Source: Nemophila menziesii (lineage: Eukaryota > Streptophyta > Magnoliopsida > Boraginales > Hydrophyllaceae). Taken from it: a DNA stretch of 64,000 nt. Shown piece after piece: positions 12,226 through 26,870 of this stretch. Every line of letters starts with the position of its first letter. The first letter of the stretch is position 1. The stretch spans positions 1-64,000 of the forward strand of contig JARWIR010000246.1 in assembly GCA_029959085.1 (NCBI GenBank), in the 5' to 3' direction. The notes under the pieces are model-generated. The model made no database searches. It was not told the DNA's origin and saw only the letters and a list, made by a program, of their open reading frames with translations. A program made the translations under genes and the position numbers.

Positions 12226-14667
12226 AACAAAATTGTACCTAACAAAATCAACCTACGTTGTTAAGATTGACAAAATTTTCTCGATTAATAAAACTAAATG
12301 TTTCATCCATAGAAGGAGACACATTAATAGCTTCTACAAATATATGGAATAAGTAGTCGACATAAGTTTAGTTGACAACCTAATATATAGGGTTGTTTAA
12401 GTCCAATAAGTGATTAAATATGCAATTAATTGTGATTTTTAAAATATAAAACACATACATATCTTGAGATTAAACTCTTGTGCTATTTAGTCTTATTTTG
12501 GCGCATACCATAAATTCTTCTCTACATATACTTATGCAATGATAATTTTTTATTGAAAAAACTTAAATATATTTACTAGGTTCATATGTATTATGTTAAA
12601 ATTTATTTTGTGATATACCTAATATAGATGAATTATTTGTGAATTTTTACATTATTTTGCTTTATGTAATATTTAAAAAATAGAAACTAAAAGCCGTATT
12701 TAGTAACATTGTTTTTAAAAGGTTTTTATAAATTTATTTAGCTCAGTTTTGTCAAAATACAATTTTCATATATGTTGATACAATTTTTGATAGTGTAATT
12801 ACTATTCAAGATTATATATTAGAAAAAAACCGGAATACATATTATATAATTGCTTAATAATATTATTTTGTCTTGCTTTTTTAGAATAAGTAAAATATAT
12901 TAAATTCAACATGTATTATTTATATTTGATATAATTAATAATATAAAAATAATAATATTAATAATTAAATAAAAGGAAATTGTAGAAAATTATAACTCTA
13001 TACAATTTTGTATTTATAATAATCTTAAATTATAGGATATGAAAAATATTTTAGTTTGTATGTTAATTATATATAGATTCAATTTTAATAACTTCTACAA
13101 AATTAGAGCCAGAATATTATTTGAGATAATAACTATACGTGAATTAATTAAAAATAAAAAATAAAGTTAGAATTAAAATGTTATATCGTAAAAAATAACT
13201 TAGGTATGAACACAAAATCATAGTAAGTTACATAATTTAGGCATAATTCTTTCATAAAAAACTAAACAATTTGATCGTTGGCCATGACATTTCATCACAA
13301 TCATCCTCGTAGGAAGAAAAATTGTAATAAAATGTCATAACCACGAGCATATTGTATAGGTTACATAGGGTTACTGCGATATTTGGAGAATCGAGATTAA
13401 TTTGAAGAGCTCTATACGTTTCAATATGTAAAAACAACTCAAGGAAAAGAATATTTGAAGAAAAATATAGCGGCAGAGAAAAGATTAAAAGTGTTGTGCC
13501 AGAATTAGGTTAAATTGTATATGTTTATATAGTAGTTAGGAATGATGGGCCTGGTTTAGTTGCGCTTTACATTATACAGTATATATGGTTGATATAAATA
13601 AAAAAAACAAAAAAAAAACAGGCCTGGAATTTTATTGGGCCTAATTTTAAGGATAACTATAATAATTTTTTCTTCCCTACTTACCTCTAATCTTAAAATA
13701 TATATTTATATTTTTAAAATACCTTTATACGCATGGTTATAGAAGATATATTTATTGTATTCAAGAATTGTGCGTCTACAACTAGAGTAGCAAAGCCTAT
13801 CAATCATATCTTAGTGTTGTAAAAAACGTTTTATTATTTTAAAACTTCTTATTCTATTTTGATTTTAGTTTCAATTTATTTCGTGAGCTCATATACTTCA
13901 TAAATCGTTCCTTATTATTGAACATAAGTTTATTTTCCCTTTATTTTGAAAATTAATAACATGTATATGTTAAAACAAAATTTATAAGAATTTGTTTATA
14001 AAATTGGAACACAAATAAAATATTTTTTTAAGTAACATTAGAACAATAATATAGACAAAATAATTGTTTATACATATCATTTGATTTTTTAGTATATATA
14101 AATTTATATATTATTAGAATTATCATATAAAATTATACTCCGAAGAAATATATTCTAATCATTCTTCATTTCGATAGTGTAGAAATACGACTATTGAAGA
14201 AAGATTTGTGTTACAAGGATATATCTTTTTAATTAGTAAAAAAGATTATAAATATTAATATATTCTTTGTTGTTTATTTGTTCTCTTGTTATCAGTCAAT
14301 ACAGTACATTATTCTCCCTAAATATTCTCTTTTGTCTGATTAAATTTACACTACTGATAAAGTATTATATCCTTTATTTTTGTATTCTATATAATTTAAT
14401 AGTATATTTTAGTTGGTTAATATATTATGATTAATAATAACTTTATATAATATTGATTTTTTTAATAAAACATATTTCATGTAGTCTTTCAATTTTTCTT
14501 ATTAATGTGTCTATTTTTTTATCTCTCAAAATAATAACAATCTTGTAATGTATGTGACTGAAAAAAATATAATATATTCTATTCATAAAATTATATAATA
14601 TAATAGATTCGTATTTATATTTGGCTAAGTGTAATAAATGTTTTTAGGCGTGATAAATACGTAACGC
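12226..14667 (+). repeat. Satellite unit 6, B-type
   Basis: B-type, 2442 bp. Its right end carries GTTATCAGTC, CTACTGATAAAG and AATAAATGTTTTTAGG, a combination shared with unit 8 but not with units 4 or 5. Foldback core is at 13279-13343. Confidence 0.95.
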
Positions 14668-17126
14668 AACAAAATTGTACCTAACAAAATCAACCTACGT
14701 TGTTAAGATTGACAAAATTTTCTCGATTAATAAAACTAAATGTTTCATCCATAGAAGGAGACACATTAATAGCTTCTACAAATATATGGAATAAGTAGTC
14801 GACATAAGTTTAGTTGACAACCTAATATATAGGGTTGTTTAAGTCCAATAAGTGATTAAATATGCAATTAATTGTGATTTTTAAAATATAAAACACATAC
14901 ATATCTTGAGATTAAACTCTTGTGCTATTTAGTCTGATTTTGGCGCATACCATAAATTCTTCTCTACATATACTTATGCAATGATAATTTTTTATTGAAA
15001 AAACCTAAATATATTTACTAGGTTCATATGTATTATGTTAAAATTTATTTTGTGATATACCTAATATAGATGAATTATTTGTGAATTTTTACATTATTTT
15101 GTTTTATGTAATATTTAAAAAATAGAAACTAAAAGCCGTATTTAGTAACATTGTTTTTAAAAGGTTTTTATAAATTTATTTAGCTCAATTTTGTCAAAAT
15201 ACAATTTTCATATATGTTGTTACAATTTTTGATAGTGTAATTACTATTCAAGATTATATATTAGAAAAAAACCGGAATACATATTATATAATTGCTTAAT
15301 AATATTATTTTGTCTTGCTTTTTTAGAATAAGTAAAATATATTAAATTCAACATGTATTATTTATATTTGATATAATTAATAATATAAAAATAATAATAT
15401 TAATAATTAAATAAAAGGAAATTTTAGAAAATTATAACTCTATACAATTTTGTATTTATAATAATCTTAAATTATAGTATATGAAAAATATTTTAGTTTG
15501 TATGTTAATTATATATAGATTCAATTTTAATAACTTCTACAAAATTAGAGCTAGAATATTATTTGAGATAATAACTATACGTGAATTAATGAAAAATAAA
15601 AAATAAAGTTCGAATTAAAATGTTATATCGTAAAAAATAACTTAGGTATGAACACAAAATCATAGTAAGTTACATGATTTAGGCATAATTCTTTCATAAA
15701 AAACTCTACAATTTGATCGTTGGCCATGACATTTCATCACAATCATCCTCGTAGGAAGGAAAATTGTAATAAAATGTCATAACCACGAGCATATTGTATA
15801 GGTTACATAGGGTTACTGCGATATTTGGAGAATCGAGATTAATTTGAAGAGCTCTATACGTTTCAATATGTAAAAACAACTCAGGGAAAAGAATATTTGA
15901 AGAAAATATAGCGGCAGAGAATTGTATATGTTTAATGATGGGCCTGGTTTAGTTGTGCCAGAATTAGGTTAAATTGTATATGTTTATATAGTAGTTAGGA
16001 ATGATGGGCCTGGTTTAGTTGGGCTTTACATTATACAGTATATATGGTTGATATAAATAAAAAAAACAAAAAAAAACCAGGCGTGGAATTTTATTGGGCC
16101 TAATTTTAAGGATAACTATAATAATTTTTTCTTCCCTACTTACCTCTAATCTTAAAATATATATTTATATTTTTAAAATACCTTTATACGCATGGTTATA
16201 GAAGATATATTTATTGTATTCAAGAATTGTGCGTCTACAACTAGAGTAGCAAAGCCTATCAATCATATCTTAGTGTTGTAAAAAACGTTTTATTATTTTA
16301 AAACTTCTTATTCTATTTTGATTTTAGTTTCAATTTATTTCGTGAGCTCATAAACTTCATAAATCGTTCCTTATTATTGAACATAAGTTTATTTTCCCTT
16401 TATTTTAAAAATTAATAACATGTATATGTTAAAACAAAATTTATAAGAATTTGTTTATAAAATTGGAACACAAATAAAATATTTTTTTAAGTAACATTAG
16501 AACAATAATATAGACAAAATAATCGTTTATACATATCATTTGATTTTTTAGTATATATAAATTTATATATTATTAGAATTATCATAGAAAATTATACTCC
16601 GAAGAAATATATTATAATCATTCTTCATTTCGATAGTATAGAAATACGACTATTGAAGAAAGATTTGTGTTACAAGGATATATCTTTTTAATTAGTAAAA
16701 AAGATTATAAATATTAATATATTCTTTGTTGTTTATTTGTTCTCTTGTTATGAGTCAATACAGTACATTATTCTCCCTAAATATTCTCTTTTGTCTGATT
16801 AAATTTACACTACTAATAAAGTATTATATCCTTTATTTTTGTATTCTATATAATTTAATAGTATATTTTAGTTGGTTAATATATTATGATTAATAATAAC
16901 TTTATATAATATTGATTTTTTTAATAAAACATATTTCATGTAGTCTTTCAATTTTTCTTATTAATGTGTCTATTTTTTTATCTCTCAAAATAATAACAAT
17001 CTTGTAATGTATGTGACTGAAAAAAATATAATATATTCTATTCATAAAATTATATAATATAATAGATTCGTATTTATATTTGGCTAAGTGTAATAAATTT
17101 TTTTAGGCGTGATAAATACGTAACGC
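14668..17126 (+). repeat. Satellite unit 7, A-type with C-like left part
   Basis: A 2459-bp unit whose left part has AAAAAACCTAAATA and ATGTTGTTACAATTT, also found in unit 9. Its middle has the A-type double GGGCCTGG arm. This is a mosaic within the B-type block. Foldback core is at 15721-15785. Confidence 0.94.
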
Positions 17127-19568
17127 AACAAAATTGTACCTAACAAAATCAACCTACGTTGTTAAGATTGACAAAATTTTCTCGATTAATAAAACTAAAT
17201 GTTTCATCCATAGAAGGAGACACATTAATAGCTTCTACAAATATATGGAATAAGTAGTCGACATAAGTTTAGTTGACAACCTAATATATAGGGTTGTTTA
17301 AGTCCAATAAGTGATTAAATATGCAATTAATTGTGATTTTTAAAATATAAAACACATACATATCTTGAGATTAAACTCTTGTGCTATTTAGTCTTATTTT
17401 GGCGCATACCATAAATTCTTCTCTACATATACTTATGCAATGATAATTTTTTATTGAAAAAACTTAAATATATTTACTAGGTTCATATGTATTATGTTAA
17501 AATTTATTTTGTGATATACCTAATATAGATGAATTATTTGTGAATTTTTACATTATTTTGCTTTATGTAATATTTAAAAAATAGAAACTAAAAGCCGTAT
17601 TTAGTAACATTGTTTTTAAAAGGTTTTTATAAATTTATTTAGCTCAGTTTTGTCAAAATACAATTTTCATATATGTTGATACAATTTTTGATAGTGTAAT
17701 TACTATTCAAGATTATATATTAGAAAAAATCCGGAATACATATTATATAATTGCTTAATAATATTATTTTGTCTTGCTTTTTTAGAATAAGTAAAATATA
17801 TTAAATTCAACATGTATTATTTATATTTGATATAATTAATAATATAAAAATAATAATATTAATAATTAAATAAAAGGAAATTGTAGAAAATTATAACTCT
17901 ATACAATTTTGTATTTATAATAATCTTAAATTATAGGATATGAAAAATATTTTAGTTTGTATGTTAATTATATATAGATTCAATTTTAATAACTTCTACA
18001 AAATTAGAGCCAGAATATTATTTGAGATAATAACTATACGTGAATTAATTAAAAATAAAAAATAAAGTTAGAATTAAAATGTTATATCGTAAAAAATAAC
18101 TTAGGTATGAACACAAAATCATAGTAAGTTACATAAATTAGGCATAATTCTTTCATAAAAAACTAAACAATTTGATCGTTGGCCATGACATTTCATCACA
18201 ATCATCCTCGTAGGAAGAAAAATTGTAATAAAATGTCATAACCACGAGCATATTGTATAGGTTACATAGGGTTACTGCGATATTTGGAGAATCGAGATTA
18301 ATTTGAAGAGCTCTATACGTTTCAATATGTAAAAACAACTCAAGGAAAAGAATATTTGAAGAAAAATATAGCGGCAGAGAAAAGATTAAAAGTGTTGTGC
18401 CAGAATTAGGTTAAATTGTATATGTTTATATAGTAGTTAGGAATGATGGGCCTGGTTTAGTTGCGCTTTACATTATACAGTATATATGGTTGATATAAAT
18501 AAAAAAAACAAAAAAAAAACAGGCCTGGAATTTTATTGGGCCTAATTTTAAGGATATCTATAATAATTTTTTCTTCCCTACTTACCTCTAATCTTAAAAT
18601 ATATATTTATATTTTTAAAATACCTTTATACGCATGGTTATAGAAGATATATTTATTGTATTCAAGAATTGTGCGTCTACAACTAGAGTAGCAAAGCCTA
18701 TCAATCATATCTTAGTGTTGTAAAAAACGTTTTATTATTTTAAAACTTCTTATTCTATTTTGATTTTAGTTTCAATTTATTTCGTGAGCTCATATACTTC
18801 ATAAATCGTTCCTTATTATTGAACATAAGTTTATTTTCCCTTTATTTTGAAAATTAATAACATGTATATGTTAAAACAAAATTTATAAGAATTTGTTTAT
18901 AAAATTGGAACACAAATAAAATATTTTTTTAAGTAACATTAGAACAATAATATAGACAAAATAATCGTTTATACATATCATTTGATTTTTTAGTATATAT
19001 AAATTTATATATTATTAGAATTATCATATAAAATTATACTCCGAAGAAATATATTATAATCATTCTTCATTTCGATAGTATAGAAATACGACTATTGAAG
19101 AAAGATTTGTGTTACAAGGATATATCTTTTTAATTAGTAAAAAAGATTATAAATATTAATATATTCTTTGTTGTTTATTTGTTCTCTTGTTATCAGTCAA
19201 TACAGTACATTATTCTCCCTAAATATTCTCTTTTGTCTGATTAAATTTACACTACTGATAAAGTATTATATCCTTTATTTTTGTATTCTATATAATTTAA
19301 TAGTATATTTTAGTTGGTTAATATATTATGATTAATAATAACTTTATATAATATTGATTTTTTTAATAAAACATATTTCATGTAGTCTTTCAATTTTTCT
19401 TATTAATGTGTCTATTTTTTTATCTCTCAAAATAATAACAATCTTGTAATGTATGTGACTGAAAAAAATATAATATATTCTATTCATAAAATTATATAAT
19501 ATAATAGATTCGTATTTATATTTGGCTAAGTGTAATAAATGTTTTTAGGCGTGATAAATACGTAACGC
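17127..19568 (+). repeat. Satellite unit 8, B-type
   Basis: B-type, 2442 bp, ending in the same AATAAATGTTTTTAGG variant as unit 6. Units 6 to 7 and 8 to 9 therefore share a junction segment, as expected from unequal exchange. Foldback core is at 18180-18244. Confidence 0.95.
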
Positions 19569-22008
19569 AACAAAATTGTACCTAACAAAATCAACCTACG
19601 TTGTTAAGATTGACAAAATTTTCTCGATTAATAAAACTAAATGTTTCATCCATAGAAGGAGACACATTAATAGCTTCTACAAATATATGGAATAAGTAGT
19701 CGACATAAGTTTAGTTGACAACCTAATATATAGGGTTGTTTAAGTCCAATAAGTGATTAAATATGCAATTAATTGTGATTTTTAAAATATAAAACACATA
19801 CATATCTTGAGATTAAACTCTTGTGCTATTTAGTCTGATTTTGGCGCATACCATAAATTCTTCTCTACATATACTTATGCAATGATAATTTTTTATTGAA
19901 AAAACCTAAATATATTTACTAGGTTCATATGTATTATGTTAAAATTTATTTTGTGATATACCTAATATAGATGAATTATTTGTGAATTTTTACATTATTT
20001 TGTTTTATGTAATATTTAAAAAATAGAAACTAAAAGCCGTATTTAGTAACATTGTTTTTAAAAGGTTTTTATAAATTTATTTAGCTCAATTTTGTCAAAA
20101 TACAATTTTCATATATGTTGTTACAATTTTTGATAGTGTAATTACTATTCAAGATTATATATTAGAAAAAAACCGGAATACATATTATATAATTGCTTAA
20201 TAATATTATTTTGTCTTGCTTTTTTAGAATAAGTAAAATATATTAAATTTAACATGTATTATTTATATTTGATATAATTAATAATATAAAAATAATAATA
20301 TTAATAATTAAATAAAAGGAAATTGTAGAAAATTATAACTCTATACAATTTCGTATTTATAATAATCTTAAATTATAGGATATGAAAAATATTTTAGTTT
20401 GTATGTTAATTATATATAGATTCAATTTTAATAACTTCTACAAAATTAGTACCAGAATATTATTTGAGATAATAACTATACGTGAATTAATTAAAAATAA
20501 AAAATAAAGTTCGAATTAAAATGTTATATAGTAAAAAATAACTTAGGTATGAACACAAAATCATAGTAAGTTACATGATTTAGGCATAAGTCTTTCATAA
20601 AAAACTAAACAATTTGATCGTTGGCCATGACATTTCATCACAATCATCCTCGTAGGAAGGAAAATTGTAATAAAATGTCATAACCACGAGCATATTGTAT
20701 AGGTTACATAGGGTTACTGCGATATTTGGAGAATCGAGATTAATTTGAAGAGCTCTATACGTTTCAATATGTAAAAACAACTCAAGGAAAAGAATATTTG
20801 AAGAAAATTATAGCAGCAGAGAAAAGATTAAAGGTGTTGTGCCAGAATTAGGTTAAATTGTATATGTTTATATAGTAGTTAGGAATGATGGGCCTGGTTT
20901 AGTTGGGCTTTACATTATACATTATATATGGTTGATATAAATAAAAAAACAAAAAAAACTAGGCGTGGAATTTTATTGGGCCTAATTTTAAGGATAACTA
21001 TAATAATTTTTTCTTCCCTACTTACCTCTAATCTTAAAATATATATTTATATTTTTAAAATACCTTTATACTCATGGTTATAGAAGATATATTTATTGTA
21101 TTCAAGAATTGTGCGTCTACAACTAGAGTAGCAAAGCCTATCAATCATATCTTAGTGTTGTAAAAAACATTTTATTATTTTAAAACTTCTTATTCTATTT
21201 TGATTTTAGTTTCAATTTATTTTGTGAGCTCATAAACTTCTTAAATCGTTCCTTATTATTGAACATAAGTTTATTTTCCCTTTATTTTAAAAATTAATAA
21301 CATGTATATGTTAAAACAAAATTTATAAGAATTTGTTTATAAAATTGGAACACAAATAAAATATTTTTTTAAGTAACATTAGAACAATAATATAGACAAA
21401 ATAATCGTTTATACATATCATTTGATTTTTTAGTATATATAAATTTATATATTATTAGAATTATCATAGAAAATTATACTCCGAAGAAATATATTATAAT
21501 CATTCTTCATTTCGATAGTATAGAAATACGACTATTGAAAAAAGATTTGTGTTACAAGGATATATCTTTTTAATTAGTAAAAAAGATTATAAATATTAAT
21601 ATATTCTTTGTTGTTTATTTGTTCTCTTGTTATGAGTCAATACAGTACATTATTCTCCCTAAATATTCTCTTTTGTCTGATTAAATTTACACTACTGATA
21701 AAGTATTATATCCTTTATTTTTGTATTCTATATAATTTAATAGTATATTTTAGTTGGTTAATATATTATGATTAATAATAACTTTATATGATATTGATTT
21801 TTTTAATAAAACATATTTCATGTAGTCTTTCAGTTTTTCTTATTAATGTGTCTAATTTTTTATCTCTCAAAATAATAACAATCTTGTAATGTATGTGACT
21901 GAAAAAAATATAATATATTCTATTCATAAAATTATATAATATAATAGATTCGTATTTATATTTGGCTAAGTGTAATAAATTTTTTTAGGCGTGATAAATA
22001 CGTAACGC
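19569..22008 (+). repeat. Satellite unit 9, C-type
   Basis: First C-type unit (2440 bp). It has AAAATTAGTACCAGAAT, TATAGCAGCAGAG and ACATTATATATGG. Its left end matches unit 7. Foldback core is at 20622-20686, TATA at 20867-20874 (minus). Confidence 0.95.
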
Positions 22009-24430
22009 AACAAAATTGTACCTAACAAAATCAACGTACGTTATTAAGATTGACAAAATTTTCTCGATTAATAAAACTAAATGTTTCATCCATAGAAGGA
22101 GACACATTAATAGCTTCTACAAATATATGGAATAAGTAGTCGACATAAGTTTAGTTGACAACCTAATATATAGGGTTGTTTAAGTCCAATAAGTGATTAA
22201 ATATGCAATTAATTGTGATTTTTAAAATATAAAACACATAGATATCTTGAGATTAAACTCTTGTACTATTTAGTCTGATTTTGGCGCATACCATAAATTC
22301 TTCTCTACATATACTTATGCAATGATAATTTTTTATTGAAAAAACTTAAATATATTTACTAGGTTTATATGTATTATGTTAAAATTTATTTTGTGATATA
22401 CCTAATATAGATGAATTATTTGTGAATTTTTACATTTTTTTGTTTTAAGTAATATTTAAAAAATAGAAACTAAAAGCCGTATTTAGTAACATTGTTTTTA
22501 AAAGGTTTTTATAAATTTATTTAGCTCAATTTTGTCAAAATACAATTTTCATATATGTTGATACAATTTTTGATAGTGTAATTACTATTCAAGATTATAT
22601 ATTAGAAAAAAACCGGAATACATATTATATAATTGGTTAATAATATTATTTTGTCTTGCTTTTTTAGTATAAGTAAAATATATTAAATTCAACATGTATT
22701 ATTTATATTTGATATAATTAATAATATAAAAATAATAATATTAATAATTAAATAAAAGAAAATTGTAGAAAATTATAACTCTATACAATTTTGTATTTAT
22801 AATAATCTTAAATTATAGGATATGAAAAATATTTTAGTTTGTATGTTAATTATATATAGATTCAATTTTAATAACTTCTACAAAGTTCAAGCAAGAATAT
22901 TATTTGAGATAATAACTATACGTGAATTATTTAAAAATAAAAAATAAAGTCCGAATTAATATGTTATATCATAAAAAATAAATTAGGTATGAACACAAAA
23001 TCATAGTAAGTTACATGATTTAGGCATAATTCTTTCATAAAAAACTCTACAATTTGATCGTTGGCCATGACATTTCATCACAATCATCCACGTAGGAAGG
23101 AAAATTGTAATAAAATGTCATAACCACGAGCATATTGTATAGGTTACATAGGGTTACTGCGATATTTGGAGAATCAAGATTAATTTGAAGAGCTCTATAC
23201 GTTTCAATATGTAAAAACAACTCAAGGAAAAGAATATTTGAAGAAAATTATAGAAGGTGTTGTGCCAGAATTAGGTTAAATTGTATATGTTTATATAGTA
23301 GTTTGGAATGATGGGCCTGGTTTAGTTGGGCTTTACATTATACAGTATATATGGTTGATATAAATAAAAAAACAAAAAAAACTAGGCGTGGAATTTTATT
23401 GGGCCTAATTTTAAGGATAACTATAATAATTTTTTCTTCCCTACTTACCTCTAATCTTAAAATATATATTTATATTTTTAAAATACCTTTATACTCATGG
23501 TTATAGAAGATATATTTATTGTATTCAAGAATTGTGCGTCTACAACTAGAGTAGCAAAGCCTATCAATCATATCTTAGTGTTGTAAAAAACGTTTTATTA
23601 TTTTAAAACTTCTTATTCTATTTTGATTTTAGTTTCAATTTATTTTGTGAGCTCATAAACTTCTTAAATCGTTCCTTATTATTGAACATAAGTTTATTTT
23701 CCCTTTATTTTAAAAATTAATAACATGTATATGTTAAAACAAAATTTATAAGAATTTGTTTATAAAATTGGAACACAAATAAAATATTTTTTTAAGTAAC
23801 ATTAGAACAATAATATAGACAAAATAATCGTTTATACATATCATTTGATTTTTTAGTATATATAAATTTATATATTATTAGAATTATCATAGAAAATTAT
23901 ACTCCGAAGAAATATATTATAATCATTCTTCATTTCGATAGTATAGAAATACGACTATTGAAAAAAGATTTGTGTTACAAGGATATATCTTTTTAATTAG
24001 TAAAAAAGATTATAAATATTAATATATTCTTTGTTGTTTATTTGTTCTCTTGTTATGAGTCAATACAGTACATTATTCTCCCTAAATATTCTCTTTTGTC
24101 TGATTAAATTTACACTACTGATAAAGTATTATATCCTTTATTTTTGTATTCTATATAATTTAATAGTATATTTTAGTTGGTTAATATATTATGATTAATA
24201 ATAACTTTATATGATATTGATTTTTTAATAAAACATATTTCATGTAGTCTTTCAGTTTTTCTTATTAATGTGTCTAATTTTTTATCTCTCAAAATAATAA
24301 CAATCTTGTAATGTATGTGACTGAAAAAAATATAATATATTCTATTCATAAAATTATATAATATAATAGATTCGTATTTATATTTGGCTAAGTGTAATAA
24401 ATTTTTTTAGGCGTGATAAATACGTAACGC
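22009..24430 (+). repeat. Satellite unit 10, D2-like
   Basis: First D-type unit (2422 bp), marked by AAAGTTCAAGCAAGAAT and by ATTATAGAAGGTGTTG, where the GCAGAGAAAAG stretch is lost. It has the ATCCACG loop variant (23090) of the D2 group. It begins with ACGTTATTAAG, otherwise seen only in unit 19. Foldback core is at 23062-23126, TATA at 23290-23297 (minus). Confidence 0.95.
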
Positions 24431-26870
24431 AACAAAATTGTACCTAACAAAATCAACGTACGTTGTTAAGATTGACAAAATTTTCTCGATTAATAAAACT
24501 AAATGTTTCATCCATAGAAGGAGACACATTAATAGCTTCTACAAATATATGGAATAAGTAGTCGACATAAGTTTAGTTGACAACCTAATATATAGGGTTG
24601 TTTAAGTCCAATAAGTGATTAAATATGCAATTAATTGTGATTTTTAAAATATAAAACACATACATATCTTGAGATTAAACTCTTGTACTATTTAGTCTGA
24701 TTTTGGCGCATACCATAAATTCTTCTCTACATATACTTATGCAATGATAATTTTTTATTGAAAAAACTTAAATATATTTACTAGGTTCATATGTATTATG
24801 TTAAAATTTATTTTGTGATATACCTAATATAGATGAATTATTTGTGAATTTTTACATTTTTTTGTTTTAAGTAATATTTAAAAAATAGAAACTAAAAGCC
24901 GTATTTAGTAACATTGTTTTTAAAAGGTTTTTATAAATTTATTTAGCTCAATTTTGTCAAAATACAATTTTCATATATGTTGATACAATTTTTGATAGTG
25001 TAATTACTATTCAAGATTATATATTAGAAAAAAACCGGAATACATATTATATAATTGCTTAATAATATTATTTTGTCTTGCTTTTTTAGTATAAGTAAAA
25101 TATATTAAATTCAACATGTATTATTTATATTTGATATAATTAATAATATAAAAATAATAATATTAATAATTAAATAAAAGAAAATTGTAGAAAATTATAA
25201 CTCTATACAATTTCGTATTTATAATAATCTTAAATTATAGGATATGAAAAATATTTTAGTTTGTATGTTAATTATATATAGATTCAATTTTAATAACTTC
25301 TACAAAATTAGTACCAGAATATTATTTGAGATAATAACTATACGTGAATTAATTAAAAATAAAAAATAAAGATCGAATTAAAATGTTATATAGTAAAAAA
25401 TAAATTAGGTATGAACACAAAATCATAGTAAGTTACATGATTTAGGCATAAGTCTTTCATAAAAAACTAAACAATTTGATCGTTGGCCATGACATTTCAT
25501 CACAATCATCCTCGTAGGAAGGAAAATTGTAATAAAATGTCATAACCACGAGCATATTGTATAGGTTACATAGGGTTACTGCGATATTTGGAGAATCAAG
25601 ATTAATTTGAAGAGCTCTATACGTTTCAATATGTAAAAACAACTCAAGGAAAAGAATATTTGAAGAAAATTATAGCAGCAGAGAAAAGATTAAAGGTGTT
25701 GTGCCAGAATTAGGTTAAATTGTATATGTTTATATAGTAGTTAGGAATGATGGGCCTGGTTTAGTTGGGCTTTACATTATACATTATATATGGTTGATAT
25801 AAATAAAAAAACAAAAAAAACTAGGCGTGGAATTTTATTGGGCCTAATTTTAAGGATAACTATAATAATTTTTTCTTCCCTACTTACCTCTAATCTTAAA
25901 ATATATATTTATATTTTTAAAATACCTTTATACTCATGGTTATAGAAGATATATTTATTGTATTCAAGAATTGTGCGTCTACAACTAGAGTAGCAAAGCC
26001 TATCAATCATATCTTAGTGTTGTAAAAAACGTTTTATTATTTTAAAACTTCTTATTCTATTTTGATTTTAGTTTCAATTTATTTTGTGAGCTCATAAACT
26101 TCTTAAATCGTTCCTTATTATTGAACATAAGTTTATTTTCCCTTTATTTTAAAAATTAATAACATGTATATGTTAAAACAAAATTTATAAGAATTTGTTT
26201 ATAAAATTGGAACACAAATAAAATATTTTTTTAAGTAACATTAGAACAATAATATAGACAAAATAATCGTTTATACATATCATTTGATTTTTTAGTATAT
26301 ATAAATTTATATATTATTAGAATTATCATAGAAAATTATACTCCGAAGAAATATATTATAATCATTCTTCATTTCGATAGTATAGAAATACGACTATTGA
26401 AAAAAGATTTGTGTTACAAGGATATATCTTTTTAATTAGTAAAAAAGATTATAAATATTAATATATTCTTTGTTGTTTATTTGTTCTCTTGTTATGAGTC
26501 AATACAGTACATTATTCTCCCTAAATATTCTCTTTTGTCTGATTAAATTTACACTACTGATAAAGTATTATATCCTTTATTTTTGTATTCTATATAATTT
26601 AATAGTATATTTTAGTTGGTTAATATATTATGATTAATAATAACTTTATATGATATTGATTTTTTTAATAAAACATATTTCATGTAGTCTTTCAGTTTTT
26701 CTTATTAATGTGTCTAATTTTTTATCTCTCAAAATAATAACAATCTTGTAATGTATGTGACTGAAAAAAATATAATATATTCTATTCATAAAATTATATA
26801 ATATAATAGATTCGTATTTATATTTGGCTAAGTGTAATAAATTTTTTTAGGCGTGATAAATACGTAACGC
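24431..26870 (+). repeat. Satellite unit 11, C-type
   Basis: C-type, 2440 bp, with TAGTACCAG and CAGCAGAG markers and a private GATCGAATTAAAA variant. Foldback core is at 25484-25548. Confidence 0.95.
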
